In this document: positions 28,049 through 37,045 of the stretch, piece after piece
How positions within the stretch are numbered: the first letter of the stretch is position 1
Layout of the letters: each line of letters starts with the position of its first letter
From: Pararoseomonas sp. SCSIO 73927
GTDB taxonomy: Bacteria; Pseudomonadota; Alphaproteobacteria; Acetobacterales; Acetobacteraceae
Length of the DNA stretch: 64,000 nucleotides
Direction: 5' to 3'
NCBI RefSeq assembly: GCF_037040815.1
Contig: NZ_CP146232.1
Span: forward strand, 2,164,501 to 2,228,500
Notes under the pieces: generated by a model
Database searches by the model: none
Told to the model about the DNA's origin: nothing
What the model saw: only the letters and a program-made list of their open reading frames with translations
Made by a program: the position numbers and the translations under genes

Positions 28049-28744
28049 ATGTCCCGCGCCCTCATCCTCGACACCGAGACCACCGGCCTAGACCCCGCCA
28101 CCGGCGACCGCGTGCTGGAAGTGGCGGCCATCGAGGTGGTCAACCTCATGCCGACGGGCAGGCACTTCCACAAGCTGATCAACCCCGAGCGCGACGTGCC
28201 CCCCGAGGCCACGAAGGTGCACGGCTTCACCGCCTCCATGCTGGCGGACAAGCCCCTTTTTGCCGCGATCCTGCCGGAGCTGCTGGAGTTCCTGGGGGAC
28301 GATCCCGTGATCGCCCACAATGCCCCCTTCGACTTCAAGTTCCTGGACTACGAGTTCGACCGCTGCGAGACGCCGCGCATCCCCCGCAGCCGCATGGTGG
28401 ACACGCTGGAGATGGCGAAGAAGCGCTTCCCCGGCCTGCCCAACAGCCTCGACGCCCTCTGCCGCCGCTTTGGCATCGACCTCTCGGCCCGCACCACCCA
28501 CAACGCGCTGCTGGACGTGCAGCTCCTCGGCCAGGTCTATCTGGAGCTGATGGGCGGCAAGCAGCCCGGCCTGGCGCTGGCCACCGCCCTCGGCGGCAAC
28601 CGCAGCGGCCTCGCGACCACGGCCGGCCCCATCGCCCGCACGCCGCGCCCCATCGCCAACACGCCGGAGGAGATGGAGCGCCACGCGGCCTTCACCAGCA
28701 AGCTGAAGGATCCGGTCTGGGCCGGCCTGGACGCGGCGTCCTAG
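28049..28744 (+). CDS. dnaQ: DnaQ-like 3'-5' exonuclease (DNA polymerase III epsilon)
   Basis: 231 residues with the three DEDDh exonuclease motifs: Exo I 'LILDTETTGLDP' (Asp8, Glu10), Exo II 'IAHNAPFDFKFLD' and Exo III 'HNALLDVQLLGQVYLEL'. The epsilon-type length, with a short C-terminal tail, fits the proofreading subunit of the replicative polymerase, which binds the alpha subunit. The tail (about 190-231) lacks a clear clamp-binding motif, so a stand-alone DnaQ-family nuclease remains possible. It is downstream of pckA but separated by a strong terminator. Confidence 0.88.
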   Translation: MSRALILDTETTGLDPATGDRVLEVAAIEVVNLMPTGRHFHKLINPERDVPPEATKVHGFTASMLADKPLFAAILPELLEFLGDDPVIAHNAPFDFKFLDYEFDRCETPRIPRSRMVDTLEMAKKRFPGLPNSLDALCRRFGIDLSARTTHNALLDVQLLGQVYLELMGGKQPGLALATALGGNRSGLATTAGPIARTPRPIANTPEEMERHAAFTSKLKDPVWAGLDAAS

Positions 28745-28814
28745 CACCCGTCCCCGCACTGGACATCCCCGCCCGCCCGTCGCATGGCATCCGCTCCGCG
28801 AGGGGATACGGCAG

Positions 28815-30014
28815 ATGGTCGAGAGCGTGATGAAGAGCCCCGTCTATCAGGAGGCGCTGCGCCACCTGGCGGCGAACCACGAGCGCTTCGTCGAGGAGAC
28901 CATCCGGCTCACGGAGATCCCTGCCCCCTTCTTCGGCGAAGCCGAGCGCGGTGCCGCCTACCTGGAGATGCTGCGGGAGGCCGGGCTGGAGGAGTGCGAG
29001 ACCGACGAGGAGGGCAACGTGATGGGCCTTCGCCGCGGGCTCGGCAACGGTCAACTCATCGTCGTCGCCGCTCACCTCGACACGGTCTTCCCCCCTGGCA
29101 CCGACCTGAAGGTGCGGCGCGAGGGCACGCGCCTCTACGCCCCCGGCATCGGCGACGACACGCGCAGCCTCGCGATGAACCTTGCCTTCCTCCGCGCCAT
29201 GGACGCCGCCAGCATCCAGACGCGCCACGACATCCTCTTCGTCGGCAATGTGGGCGAGGAAGGGCTGGGGGACCTGCGCGGCATCCGCCACCTCTTCCAG
29301 AAAGGGCGCTACGCCGGCCGCATCGCCGCCTTCATCTCGGTGGAAGGCCCGATGGGCATGGGAACCATCGTCTCCGGCGCCACCGGCTCGCTCCGCTACC
29401 GCGTCACCTTCCGCGGGCCGGGCGGGCACAGCTTCATGGATTTCGGCCTCGTCAGCCCCTCCTTCGCGCTCGCCGAGGCGATGGCCGGCCTCTCCCGCAT
29501 GCCGGTCCCGGCCTCGCCCCGCACCACCTTCAGCGCCAGCGTCCTCGGCGGCGGCACCTCTGTGAACTCCATCCCGAACGAGGTGTGGCTGGAGGTGGAC
29601 CTGCGCTCGGACTCCGCGCAGGAGCTCGCCCGCATCGACGCCGCTTTCAAGGCGATCGTGGGGAAGGCCGTGGACGCGGAGAACGCCGCCCGCAGCACCG
29701 CCAAGGGCGCCATCACCGCCGAGTGGAAGAAGATCGGCGACCGCCCCGCCGGCGCCATCGACCGCGACAGCGCCCTGGTGGCCAACGCCACCGCCGCCGC
29801 GAAGGCGCTGGGCTTCACGCCCAAGGCCGTCGCCAGCTCCACCGATGCCAGCATCCCCATCTCCATGGGCGTTCCCGGGATCGCCCTCAGCGCCGGTGCC
29901 GGCGCCGGTGCGCACTCGCTCGACGAGTGGGTGGACGTGGAGCCGGGGCAGACCCTGCACGACATGCAGCTCGCCTTCGCCACCCTGCTGAAGACGGCCG
30001 ACATGGAGGCCTAG
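28815..30014 (+). CDS. M20-family metallopeptidase (PepT/carboxypeptidase-like)
   Basis: 399 residues with the M20 two-domain plan. Zinc-binding and catalytic elements are seen in 'VVAAHLDTVFPPGTD' (first His and Asp), 'PGIGDDTRSLAMNLAF' (bridging Asp), 'NVGEEGLGDLRGI' (general-base Glu and Glu ligand) and 'GAGAGAHSLDEWVDVEP' (last His). The dimerisation domain starts with 'TFRGPGGHSFMDFGLVSP'. Such enzymes hydrolyse di- or tripeptides or acylated amino acids in the cytoplasm; no signal peptide is present. It starts 70 bp after dnaQ and may be a separate unit. Confidence 0.9.
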   Translation: MVESVMKSPVYQEALRHLAANHERFVEETIRLTEIPAPFFGEAERGAAYLEMLREAGLEECETDEEGNVMGLRRGLGNGQLIVVAAHLDTVFPPGTDLKVRREGTRLYAPGIGDDTRSLAMNLAFLRAMDAASIQTRHDILFVGNVGEEGLGDLRGIRHLFQKGRYAGRIAAFISVEGPMGMGTIVSGATGSLRYRVTFRGPGGHSFMDFGLVSPSFALAEAMAGLSRMPVPASPRTTFSASVLGGGTSVNSIPNEVWLEVDLRSDSAQELARIDAAFKAIVGKAVDAENAARSTAKGAITAEWKKIGDRPAGAIDRDSALVANATAAAKALGFTPKAVASSTDASIPISMGVPGIALSAGAGAGAHSLDEWVDVEPGQTLHDMQLAFATLLKTADMEA

Positions 30015-30163
30015 GGCCCGGGCCTCCTCGATGCCGGGGAGGGCGGTGCTGGCGGGGAGGAGGACGCGGGCGCATCGGTCGCGGCGCATCGCCGTGCGCG
30101 GCCTGTCCTCGGCCTGGGCAGGTCAGCCATCCCCGCACCTCCGGCCGCCCTGCCATCGGCCGA

Positions 30164-31102
30164 TCACATCGGGCGCTGCCCTGGACTCAGCGGGCCTGGG
30201 CCTGGTGGCCGCACGCGGCGGGCGGCGACGAGGTCCAGGAACGCCCTCATCGCGGCGCTGGGGTGCCGCCGGCTCGGGTAGTAGAGGAACCACCCCGGCA
30301 GGTCCTGGCTCCAGTCCCGGAGGATTTCGACGAGCGAGCCCTCCGCGAGGGAGGGCCGCACGTAGTCCTCCAGCAGGTGGGCAATTCCCTGTCCCGCGAG
30401 GGCGGCGCCCAGTTCCTGGTGCGCGGAGCTCAGCGTCAGGCGGCCGCTGGGGACGATCTCCACCGCCTCCCCGCCCCTCTCGAACTTCCAGCGGGCCAGC
30501 GTGCCGCCCGGGAAGCGCCGGCGGATGCACGCGTGCCCGACCAGGTCCTGCGGGCTGCCCGGCTCGCCGTTCCGCCGCAGGTAGGACGGCGCCGCGACGA
30601 TCGCGTAGCGCAGCGGCGGCCCCAGCGGGACGGCCACCATGTCCTGGTCCAGCTGCTGCCCGAAGCGCACCCCGGCGTCGAAGCCCTGGGCCACGATGTC
30701 CACGATGGCCGCGTCGCTCATGATCTCGACCCGGACTTCCGGGTGGATCTCCATGAACTCGAAGGCCAGCGGGCACAGCACGTGATCCACGGCCGGGCCG
30801 GGCGCGTTGATCCGCAGCGTGCCCGATGGCCTCTCCCGCAGCCCGTCGAGCTCGTCGATCGCCGTCCTGATCTCCTGCAGCGCCGGCACGAGGCGCTCGA
30901 GCAGCCGCGCGCCCGCCTCCGTGGGCGCGACGCTCCGCGTCGTCCGGTTCAGCAGGCGGATTCCCAGCCCGTCCTCCAGGGCGCGGATCGTCTGGCTCAG
31001 CGCGGTGGAGGAGACGCCCCGCTCCGCCGCGGCGGCGCGGAAGCCGCCGTGCCGGATGATGGCCGCGAGGACGTCCAGGCTGTCGAGGCGGAGCGGCTTC
31101 AT
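30164..31102 (-). CDS. LysR-family transcriptional regulator
   Basis: 312 residues. The N-terminal winged HTH is clear: 'LDSLDVLAAIIRHGGFRAAA', 'VSSTALSQTIRALEDGLGI', 'RLLNRTTRSVAPTEAGARLL'. The effector-binding domain begins at about 90 ('SGTLRINAPGPAVDHVL') and belongs to the CrgA/PBP2 type common in small Rossmann-like effector domains. Although the frame remains open far upstream, this ATG precedes the conserved HTH directly. It is divergent from the metallo-hydrolase gene, separated by 120 bp, which suggests it activates that gene; the effector is unknown. Confidence 0.9.
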   Translation of the reverse strand: MKPLRLDSLDVLAAIIRHGGFRAAAAERGVSSTALSQTIRALEDGLGIRLLNRTTRSVAPTEAGARLLERLVPALQEIRTAIDELDGLRERPSGTLRINAPGPAVDHVLCPLAFEFMEIHPEVRVEIMSDAAIVDIVAQGFDAGVRFGQQLDQDMVAVPLGPPLRYAIVAAPSYLRRNGEPGSPQDLVGHACIRRRFPGGTLARWKFERGGEAVEIVPSGRLTLSSAHQELGAALAGQGIAHLLEDYVRPSLAEGSLVEILRDWSQDLPGWFLYYPSRRHPSAAMRAFLDLVAARRVRPPGPGPLSPGQRPM

Positions 31103-31222
31103 TGGGAAGCCAGGGTTATCAGGCCTGGCATCCATTGCCAGCTTATTCGGGCGCCGGTGGGGTGTCATTTCCGGGGGCAGGCGCCGCACGCCGCGGCCGC
31201 CGGGATCGAGGACGGCAACCCC

Positions 31223-32209
31223 GTGACACGCCTGACCATCAACCGTCGCACCATCATGCTGACGGCGGCCGCCGCCTCGGGAGCGGCGCTGACCGGCAGA
31301 CCCGGCCGGCCCGCCCTGGCGCAGGGCGCCGTGGCCCCGATCGGCAACGCCGCGCACTACCGCTTCCGGGTGGGGGAGGTCGCCGCGACGGTGCTGAGCG
31401 ACGGCGTGATCGGCGGGCCGCCCCGGGTCTACGCCAGCGACGCGCCGGAGGCCGAGCTGGGTGCGGTGCTGCGGAACGCCTTTCTCCCCGCCGACCACAT
31501 GACGCTGAACCTCAACACGCTGCTGATCGAGACGGGCGGGCGCCGCATCCTGCTCGAGGCGGGGGCCGGGCAGAGCATGGGGCCGAATGGCGGGCGCCTT
31601 TTCGCCAACCTCGCCGCGGTCGGGCTGACGCCGGGCGACATCGACGCCGTCGTCGTCTCCCACGCCCATCCCGACCATGTCGGCAACCTGCGCGCGCCGG
31701 ATGGCGGCCGCGCCTTCCCGCGGGCCGCGGTCTTCGTGCCCCGCGCAGACTGGGACTTCTTCGTCCGCGGCGAGCCCGACCTGTCCTACATGCCCGTGCC
31801 GGCGGAGTTCCGGCGCAACTTCGCCGCCGCCATCAAGCGCGGCCTGGAGCCCGTCTCGCGCGACGTGCGGCTCTACGAGGCCGGGCAGGAGATCGTGCCG
31901 GGCCTCACCACCATCGCCGCCTCCGGCCACACGCCGGGCATGGCCGCCCTCCTGGTCCATTCCGGGCGCGACCAGCTGCTGCTGACGGCGGACCTCGCCT
32001 ACCTCCCCGTCATCAACATCGACCGCAACTGGCGGCCGGGGCCGGACCGCGACAAGGACGCCGCGCTGGAGGCGCGCCGCCGGATCTTCGACCGGGCGGC
32101 GGCCGACCGGCTCCTCGTCCTCGGCTTCCACTACCCCTTTCCCGGCCTGGGGCGGATGCTGAGGACGGACACGGGCTACGCCTGGGTCCCCGCCCCCTGG
32201 CAGTTCTGA
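31223..32209 (+). CDS. Tat-exported MBL-fold metallo-hydrolase
   Basis: 328 residues from a GTG start with gagga about 10 bp upstream. The N-terminus 'LTINRRTIMLTAAAASGAAL' reads as a twin-arginine signal, with cleavage after PALAQG. The metallo-beta-lactamase fold has the metal signature 'SHAHPDHVGNLR', a third ligand in 'IAASGHTPGMAALL', an Asp in 'LLLTADLAYLP' and the last His in 'LGFHYPFPGLG'. It resembles periplasmic AttM/AhlL-like or quorum-lactonase-like hydrolases, but the substrate is not readable. The very long open frame upstream is non-coding in character. The divergent LysR is the likely regulator. Confidence 0.88.
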   Translation: MTRLTINRRTIMLTAAAASGAALTGRPGRPALAQGAVAPIGNAAHYRFRVGEVAATVLSDGVIGGPPRVYASDAPEAELGAVLRNAFLPADHMTLNLNTLLIETGGRRILLEAGAGQSMGPNGGRLFANLAAVGLTPGDIDAVVVSHAHPDHVGNLRAPDGGRAFPRAAVFVPRADWDFFVRGEPDLSYMPVPAEFRRNFAAAIKRGLEPVSRDVRLYEAGQEIVPGLTTIAASGHTPGMAALLVHSGRDQLLLTADLAYLPVINIDRNWRPGPDRDKDAALEARRRIFDRAAADRLLVLGFHYPFPGLGRMLRTDTGYAWVPAPWQF

Positions 32210-32324
32210 CCGCCCGCCGGCTGCCGTGAGGCCCCGGACCTCGCCCGGTCCGGTGGGGCGGGACACGGGCCGGCCGCGCCATCGGGCAGGGATGGGACGG
32301 AGGCGTCCGGGAGCGGCGCCGGGG

Positions 32325-33224
32325 TCACCGGGGTGCCTCCCGGCGCAGCTGCTGCTCGCGCAGGAAGATGAAGAGCCCGGCGCCGATGATGATGGCGGCC
32401 CCGGCCAGGGTCAGCGGCCCGATCACCTCGCCGAAGAAGAGGTAGCCGAAGAGCATGCCCCAGAGGATCAGCGTGTACTGGTAGGGCACCACCACGGAGG
32501 CCGGCGCGATCCGCAGCGCCTGGTTCACGCAGAGATTGCCGCCCAGCGAGCCGATGCCGAGGAACAGCATGAGCACGAAGTCCGTGATCCCGGGCGGCGT
32601 CCAGCCCTGCGTCAGGACGAGCACGGCGCCGAAGAGGAGCGCGGCCAGGAGCTGTGCCGTCATCAGCACCGTCCCCGGCACGCCCGCCAGCTGGCGGGTG
32701 GTGATGAGGAAGAGGGCGTAGCTGAAGCTGCCCGCCAGGGCGCAGACCGCGCCGAAGGAGAGGGAGGAGGGCGAGGGGTGCAGCGCGAGCACGACGCCGC
32801 CGAACCCCACCGCCACGGCCGTCCAGCGGCGCCAGCCGACCCGCTCCCCCAGCAGGAAGGGAGAGAGGGCGGTCACGTAGATCGGGCCGGCCATGTAGTA
32901 GGTCATGACCTCCGCCAGGGGCAGCTCCGTGAGCGCCCAGAAGAAGAGCGAGGATTCCAGGGTGGAGAAGGCCACGCGCAAGAGTTGCAGCCCCGGGCGC
33001 GGCGCCCGGAGGAAGGCGGGGGAACCGGCCGCCCGGATCGAGGGCGCCATGGCGCAGAGCCCGGCGACGCTGCGCACCAGCAGCAGCTGCCCCACCGTGT
33101 AGGAGCCGACCAGCCATTTGCCGAGCGTGTCGTTGACGGCGAAGAGGAGCACGCCGAGCAGCATCATGACGACGCCGCCGGTGGCGCCCGCGGGCAGGCT
33201 GCCCGGGCGCGGAGATGAGAGCAC
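32325..33224 (-). CDS. EamA/DMT-superfamily transporter
   Basis: 299 residues forming ten hydrophobic segments in two five-helix EamA repeats, as usual for drug/metabolite transporters. Characteristic blocks are 'LVRSVAGLCAM', 'TLESSLFFWALTELPLAEVM' and the second-repeat 'IAPASVVVPYQYTLILWGML', ending with a positively charged cytosolic tail. It probably exports a small metabolite or amino acid. Translation would begin at a GTG. It is convergent with the metallo-hydrolase gene and divergent from the following MFS gene; no substrate clue comes from context. Confidence 0.88.
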   Translation of the reverse strand: MLSSPRPGSLPAGATGGVVMMLLGVLLFAVNDTLGKWLVGSYTVGQLLLVRSVAGLCAMAPSIRAAGSPAFLRAPRPGLQLLRVAFSTLESSLFFWALTELPLAEVMTYYMAGPIYVTALSPFLLGERVGWRRWTAVAVGFGGVVLALHPSPSSLSFGAVCALAGSFSYALFLITTRQLAGVPGTVLMTAQLLAALLFGAVLVLTQGWTPPGITDFVLMLFLGIGSLGGNLCVNQALRIAPASVVVPYQYTLILWGMLFGYLFFGEVIGPLTLAGAAIIIGAGLFIFLREQQLRREAPR

Positions 33225-33518
33225 GGCCGTTTTCCACCCCTTGCGGCCCTTTCCGCCCGCGACGGGGGCCGGGCCGCAGCACTAGCGACGCGGGGTGATC
33301 CTGAAAAGCCCGGGGTGGCGCGGCCGCCGCGATGCCGGCAGCCCTCCTGCCCTGGGCTCCTCCTCCATGTGGCGGGAGGGATGGCTGGGGAACCGCGCGG
33401 GCGCCGGGGAGGGCGGCGCCGGGCGGTGGCGGCCTGGACCCCTGCGGCGGTTGCGCGCCTAATGCGCGGGCGGGGGTAGGACGAGCGCCGCACCTGCGCG
33501 AGGTGAAGGGTGGAAACG

Positions 33519-34745
33519 ATGCGGAACCCCGGTGCAACCAACCCCGGTATGGGGAACCCCGGTATCTGGACCGTGGTGGTGGCCGCCGCGGTCGCGGCCT
33601 CCATGGCCATGGGAATCCGCCAGACCCTCGGCCTTTTCCTCCTGCCCCTGAGCGCGGAGACGGGCGTCTCCGTCGTCACGCTCGGGCTCGCCGTCGCGCT
33701 GCACAACCTGACCTGGGGGATCGCCCAGCCGGTGACCGGCGCGCTCGGCGACCGCTACGGCGCCGGGCGGGTCGCCGCCGTCGGCGGGCTGCTCTACGCG
33801 GCCGGCCTCGGCCTTGTCGTGCTGCACCCATCCCCCCTCACGGCCGTGCTGGGGATCGGGGTCCTGACGGGGCTGGGCGTGGGGTGCGCGGGGACCGGCA
33901 GCGTCATCGCGGCCGTGGGGCGAGCGGCCCCGCCGGAGCGCCGGGGCAGCATGCTCGGCCTGGCCGCCGCCGGCGGATCGGTCGGGCAGGCGATGCTGGT
34001 GCCCTACGCGCAGCTGGGCATGGGCTGGTTCGGCGCGGTCGCGGCGCTGGGCGCGATGGCCGCCATGGCGCTGCTCATCGTGCCGGCCGCGCGCGCCATG
34101 GAGTGGTCGCCGCGCAATCCGCTGGCGCCGCGGCGCGCCCTGTCCGAGCTGCCCGGCCTCGCCCGGACCGCCCTGCGGGAGCGGGACTTCGCCCTGCTGA
34201 CGCTCGGCTTCTTCGCCTGCGGCTTTCAGCTGGCCTTCCTGACCACCCACCTGCCGACGCATCTCGCGCTCTGCGGCATGCCGCCCTGGCTCGGCGCCAC
34301 CGCGCTGATGCTGGTGGGGCTGTTCAACATCCCGGGGTCCTGGCTCTGCGGCCGGCTCGGCGGCGTCATCCGGCCGGAGGTGGCACTGGGCGCGATCTAC
34401 CTCGTCCGCAGCCTCGCGATCGCGCTCTTTGCCACCCTGCCCGTGACGGAATGGGGCACGCTGCTCTTCGCCGCGGTGCTCGGCTCCATCTGGCTCGGTT
34501 CCGTGCCGCTGACGGCCGCGGCCATCTCCCGGCGATTCGGGGTGGCTGACCTCGGGGCGCTCTACGGCGTCTGCTTCTTCAGCCACCAGATCGGTGGCTT
34601 CCTCGGGGCGGGCGCGGCGGCGATCCTGGTGGAGAGGACGGGCAGCTACGCGGCCTTCTGGCCGGTGATGATCCTCGTCGGGTTCGGCGCGGTCGCCGCC
34701 AACTGGACCACGCGCGGGCCGATCCGCGCGGCCGCGGCCGCCTAG
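33519..34745 (+). CDS. MFS transporter (oxalate/formate or monocarboxylate-like)
   Basis: 408 residues with 12 predicted helices. MFS loop 2-3 motif 'GALGDRYGAGRVAAVGG' and the helix 5 pattern 'GLAAAGGSVGQAMLVPYA' are visible, as is 'CGFQLAFLTTHLPTHL', common in the monocarboxylate/oxalate-formate antiporter group. I chose the ATG at 33519, preceded by aaggg, over a GTG three codons earlier. The first residues contain a repeated NPG triplet, produced by a 15-bp tandem DNA repeat (aaccccggt at 33525, 33540 and 33555). The substrate is unknown. Confidence 0.87.
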   Translation: MRNPGATNPGMGNPGIWTVVVAAAVAASMAMGIRQTLGLFLLPLSAETGVSVVTLGLAVALHNLTWGIAQPVTGALGDRYGAGRVAAVGGLLYAAGLGLVVLHPSPLTAVLGIGVLTGLGVGCAGTGSVIAAVGRAAPPERRGSMLGLAAAGGSVGQAMLVPYAQLGMGWFGAVAALGAMAAMALLIVPAARAMEWSPRNPLAPRRALSELPGLARTALRERDFALLTLGFFACGFQLAFLTTHLPTHLALCGMPPWLGATALMLVGLFNIPGSWLCGRLGGVIRPEVALGAIYLVRSLAIALFATLPVTEWGTLLFAAVLGSIWLGSVPLTAAAISRRFGVADLGALYGVCFFSHQIGGFLGAGAAAILVERTGSYAAFWPVMILVGFGAVAANWTTRGPIRAAAAA

Positions 34746-34877
34746 GCGTGCCGGGGGCGGCGGAAGGGCCGGCCGGGGTGTGGCGGGTCCGGACGCGACC
34801 CGCGCCATTGTCTTGCCGCGTGTTCATAAACTAGCCTCCCTGGGGATGGCGCACGAAGCGCCGCCGAGGAGGAAATC

Positions 34878-36092
34878 ATGACGTCCCACCCCGCGTGGCG
34901 TCCGGCGCTGGCCGGTGTTCTCTCCCTTGCCCTCTCGCTCCCGGCCCTGGCCCAGCAGCCCGCGGCGCCGCCGGCCTGGGCGCAGGGCCGCACGGGAGAC
35001 CAGGCGAACTCCCCCCTAGCCCCCCACGCGCCGCGGCTGACGGCGACGCCGGCCGACCGCATCCCGCTGGACTCCCTCCGCCTGCCCGAGGGCTTCCGGG
35101 CGGAGGTCTGGGCCTCCGGCATGCCGGGTGCGCGCATGATGGCGCGGGGCGAGGACGGGACGGTCTATGTCGGCACGCGCGCCATCGGCCGCGTCTACGC
35201 CGTGAAGGAGGAGGGCGGGAACCGGACCTCGCGCGTCCTGGCGCAGCGGCTGGACAACCCGAACGGCGTGGCGGTGCGGGACGGCGCGCTCTACGTCATC
35301 GCGATCAACCGCGTGCTGCGCTACGACAACATCGCGGCGAACCCGAACGCCGAGCCGGTGGACATGACTGCGGCCTTCAACCTGCCGACGGAAGCGCATC
35401 ACGGCTGGAAGTTCGCGGCCTTCGGCCCGGACGGCAAGCTGTACATGAACATCGGCGTGCCCTGTAACACCTGCACCTTCGATGAGAACCGGCACGCACT
35501 GATCGTGCGCTACAACCCCGATGGCTCGGGCCGCGAGGTGATGGGCCACGGTGTGCGCAACTCCGTGGGCTTCGACTGGCGGCCGGGCACGAACGTGCTC
35601 TACGCCAGCAACAACGGGCGTGACTGGGCGGGGAACGACACGCCCGACGACACGCTGCACCGCCTCTCCCGCCCCGGCGAGCATCACGGCTTCCCCTACT
35701 GCTCCGGCAACGCCTGGCAGGATCCCGGGCACACCGGCCGCAGGTGCTCGGAGTTCCCCGCCCCCGTCGCGCTGCTCGGGCCGCACACGGCGGCGCTGGG
35801 GATGCGCTTCTACAACGGCACCATGTTCCCCGAGGCTTATCGCGGCCGCGCCTTCATCGCCCGCCACGGTTCCTGGAACCGCGACGCGAAGAGCGGCTTC
35901 GACGTGGTGACGGTGGCGCTGAACGAGGACGGATCGCAGGGCCGGGTGGAGCCCTTCCTGACGGGGCTGCTCGACACGGGCGACAACAGCTTCAAGGGCC
36001 GGCCGACCGACGTGCTGGTGATGCCCGACGGGTCGCTCCTCGTCTCCGACGAGCAGAACGGCGCCATCTACCGCATCACCTACCAGCGGTGA
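34878..36092 (+). CDS. Periplasmic PQQ-dependent sugar (sorbosone-type) dehydrogenase
   Basis: 404 residues with a Sec signal peptide ending 'LSLALSLPALAQ'. The mature protein is a six-bladed propeller of the soluble glucose/sorbosone dehydrogenase group: 'LPEGFRAEVWASGMPGARMM', 'RLDNPNGVAVRDGALYV', 'PCNTCTFDEN' (an adjacent-cysteine pattern), 'GVRNSVGFDWRPGTNVLYAS', 'FIARHGSWNR' and 'GRPTDVLVMPDGSLLVSDE'. It would oxidise an aldose or aldehyde sugar in the periplasm with PQQ and pass electrons to the cytochrome encoded immediately downstream (overlap GTGA). The pqq genes lie 1 kb away. Substrate specificity is not defined by sequence. Confidence 0.9.
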   Translation: MTSHPAWRPALAGVLSLALSLPALAQQPAAPPAWAQGRTGDQANSPLAPHAPRLTATPADRIPLDSLRLPEGFRAEVWASGMPGARMMARGEDGTVYVGTRAIGRVYAVKEEGGNRTSRVLAQRLDNPNGVAVRDGALYVIAINRVLRYDNIAANPNAEPVDMTAAFNLPTEAHHGWKFAAFGPDGKLYMNIGVPCNTCTFDENRHALIVRYNPDGSGREVMGHGVRNSVGFDWRPGTNVLYASNNGRDWAGNDTPDDTLHRLSRPGEHHGFPYCSGNAWQDPGHTGRRCSEFPAPVALLGPHTAALGMRFYNGTMFPEAYRGRAFIARHGSWNRDAKSGFDVVTVALNEDGSQGRVEPFLTGLLDTGDNSFKGRPTDVLVMPDGSLLVSDEQNGAIYRITYQR

Positions 36093-36715
36093 CGGGCTTG
36101 CGGGCTCTGTTGCTGGGGCTGGCGCTGATGGCGCCCGCCCTTCCCGCCGCGGCGCAGGGAAGCGCGCCCGAGAATGCCGCGCCCCAGAATGCCGCCGTCG
36201 CGCGGGGCGAGAGGCTGGCGGCGGAGCGCAGCTGCGGCGCCTGCCACGGCGAGCGGGGCGTCTCCGCCACGCCCTCCATCCCGTCCCTGGCCGGGCAGCA
36301 GCGCGAGTTCATCGCGCTGCAGCTCGTGCTGTTCCGCGAGGGGCTGCGCGACGTGGCGGCGATGAAGGAGCCCTCGGAAGGCCTCTCCGACGAGGCGGTG
36401 GAGGATCTGGGCGCCTACTTCGCTTCCCTGCGCCACGCCCCGCCGCCGGACCGGGCGCGGCGGAACGTGCCCGCCTACAACAACGGCGCGGCCCTCTCGA
36501 ACCGGTTGCGCTGCGGCGTCTGCCACCTGCCGAACCTGGTCGGGCAGAACCAGGTGCCGCACATCGCCGGGCAGCGGGAGGAGTACCTGGCGGACACGCT
36601 GAAGGCCTATCGCGACAACAACCGGCACGGGACGGACACGCAGATGAACGCCGTGGTCCAGGGGCTGACGGACGCGCAGATCAGCCAGATCGCGCACTAC
36701 GTCTCGCAGCGCTAG
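36089..36715 (+). CDS. Diheme c-type cytochrome (c4-like), partner of the PQQ dehydrogenase
   Basis: 208 residues from a GTG that overlaps the dehydrogenase stop (GTGA), so the two are translationally coupled. A signal peptide (LLLGLALMAPALPAAAQ) is followed by two heme-binding motifs, CGACH in the first half and CGVCH in the second, each heading a class I cytochrome domain. Downstream segments such as 'SLAGQQREFIALQLVLFREG' and 'HIAGQREEYLADTLKAYRDN' repeat the same pattern, as in cytochrome c4. It probably carries electrons from the reduced PQQ enzyme to the terminal oxidase in the periplasm. Repeat D follows. Confidence 0.93.
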   Translation: MTGLRALLLGLALMAPALPAAAQGSAPENAAPQNAAVARGERLAAERSCGACHGERGVSATPSIPSLAGQQREFIALQLVLFREGLRDVAAMKEPSEGLSDEAVEDLGAYFASLRHAPPPDRARRNVPAYNNGAALSNRLRCGVCHLPNLVGQNQVPHIAGQREEYLADTLKAYRDNNRHGTDTQMNAVVQGLTDAQISQIAHYVSQR

Positions 36716-36757
36716 CCCGGCCCGACGCACCCTTCCTGAGCTGTCGTTGCGGGTGGC

Positions 36758-37008
36758 CGCAGGGGAGGCGTCGCCTCCCCTGAAATCCCTCCACCGGGGT
36801 GGCAACGGCCACCCCGGACCCCGCGATCGGGCTGCCGCGGATGCGATGATCGAAGGTGTTTCCGATCTCGGTCCCGCAGATCCTGCCCTTGCAGTCGCTT
36901 CGGGTCGATGACCCGAAGCGCACCGTCAGCGGAGTGACTCCAGCTCGAAGAAGAAGATGATGGTGGGAGGTCCGGAGGGAGGAAGAATTCCTTCTTCCTC
37001 CCTCTGGC
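36758..37008. repeat. Structured intergenic repeat, copy D
   Basis: Stem 1 at 36760-36782 (perfect caggggaggc/gcctcccctg); stem 2 at 36794-36817 (ccggggtggc/gccaccccgg, loop aacg); a gatcg/cgatc pair near 36848-36867; stem 4 at 36897-36919 (gcttcgggtc/gacccgaagc); conserved agaagaagatgatgg; stem 5 at 36972-37007 (16-bp arms with one G-T pair). The left half resembles copy B, while the middle (cctgcccttgcagtcgc) resembles copy C, so this copy looks mosaic. It separates the convergent cytochrome and pqqE genes. Confidence 0.85.
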
Positions 37009-37045
37009 CACGGTGGGCCGCCGAAGGATCAGGACAAGGGAGGCG

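Noticed and set aside
28784..31222. Open frame joining upstream DNA to the metallo-hydrolase
   Set aside because: The upstream part overlaps the M20 peptidase in another frame and the LysR gene on the other strand; only the segment from 31223 shows Tat signal and MBL motifs.
33525..33563. The 15-bp aaccccggt repeat at the start of the MFS gene as a regulatory site
   Set aside because: It lies inside the coding region after the chosen ATG and reads as a simple NPG repeat, so I treat it as a tandem duplication in the leader.
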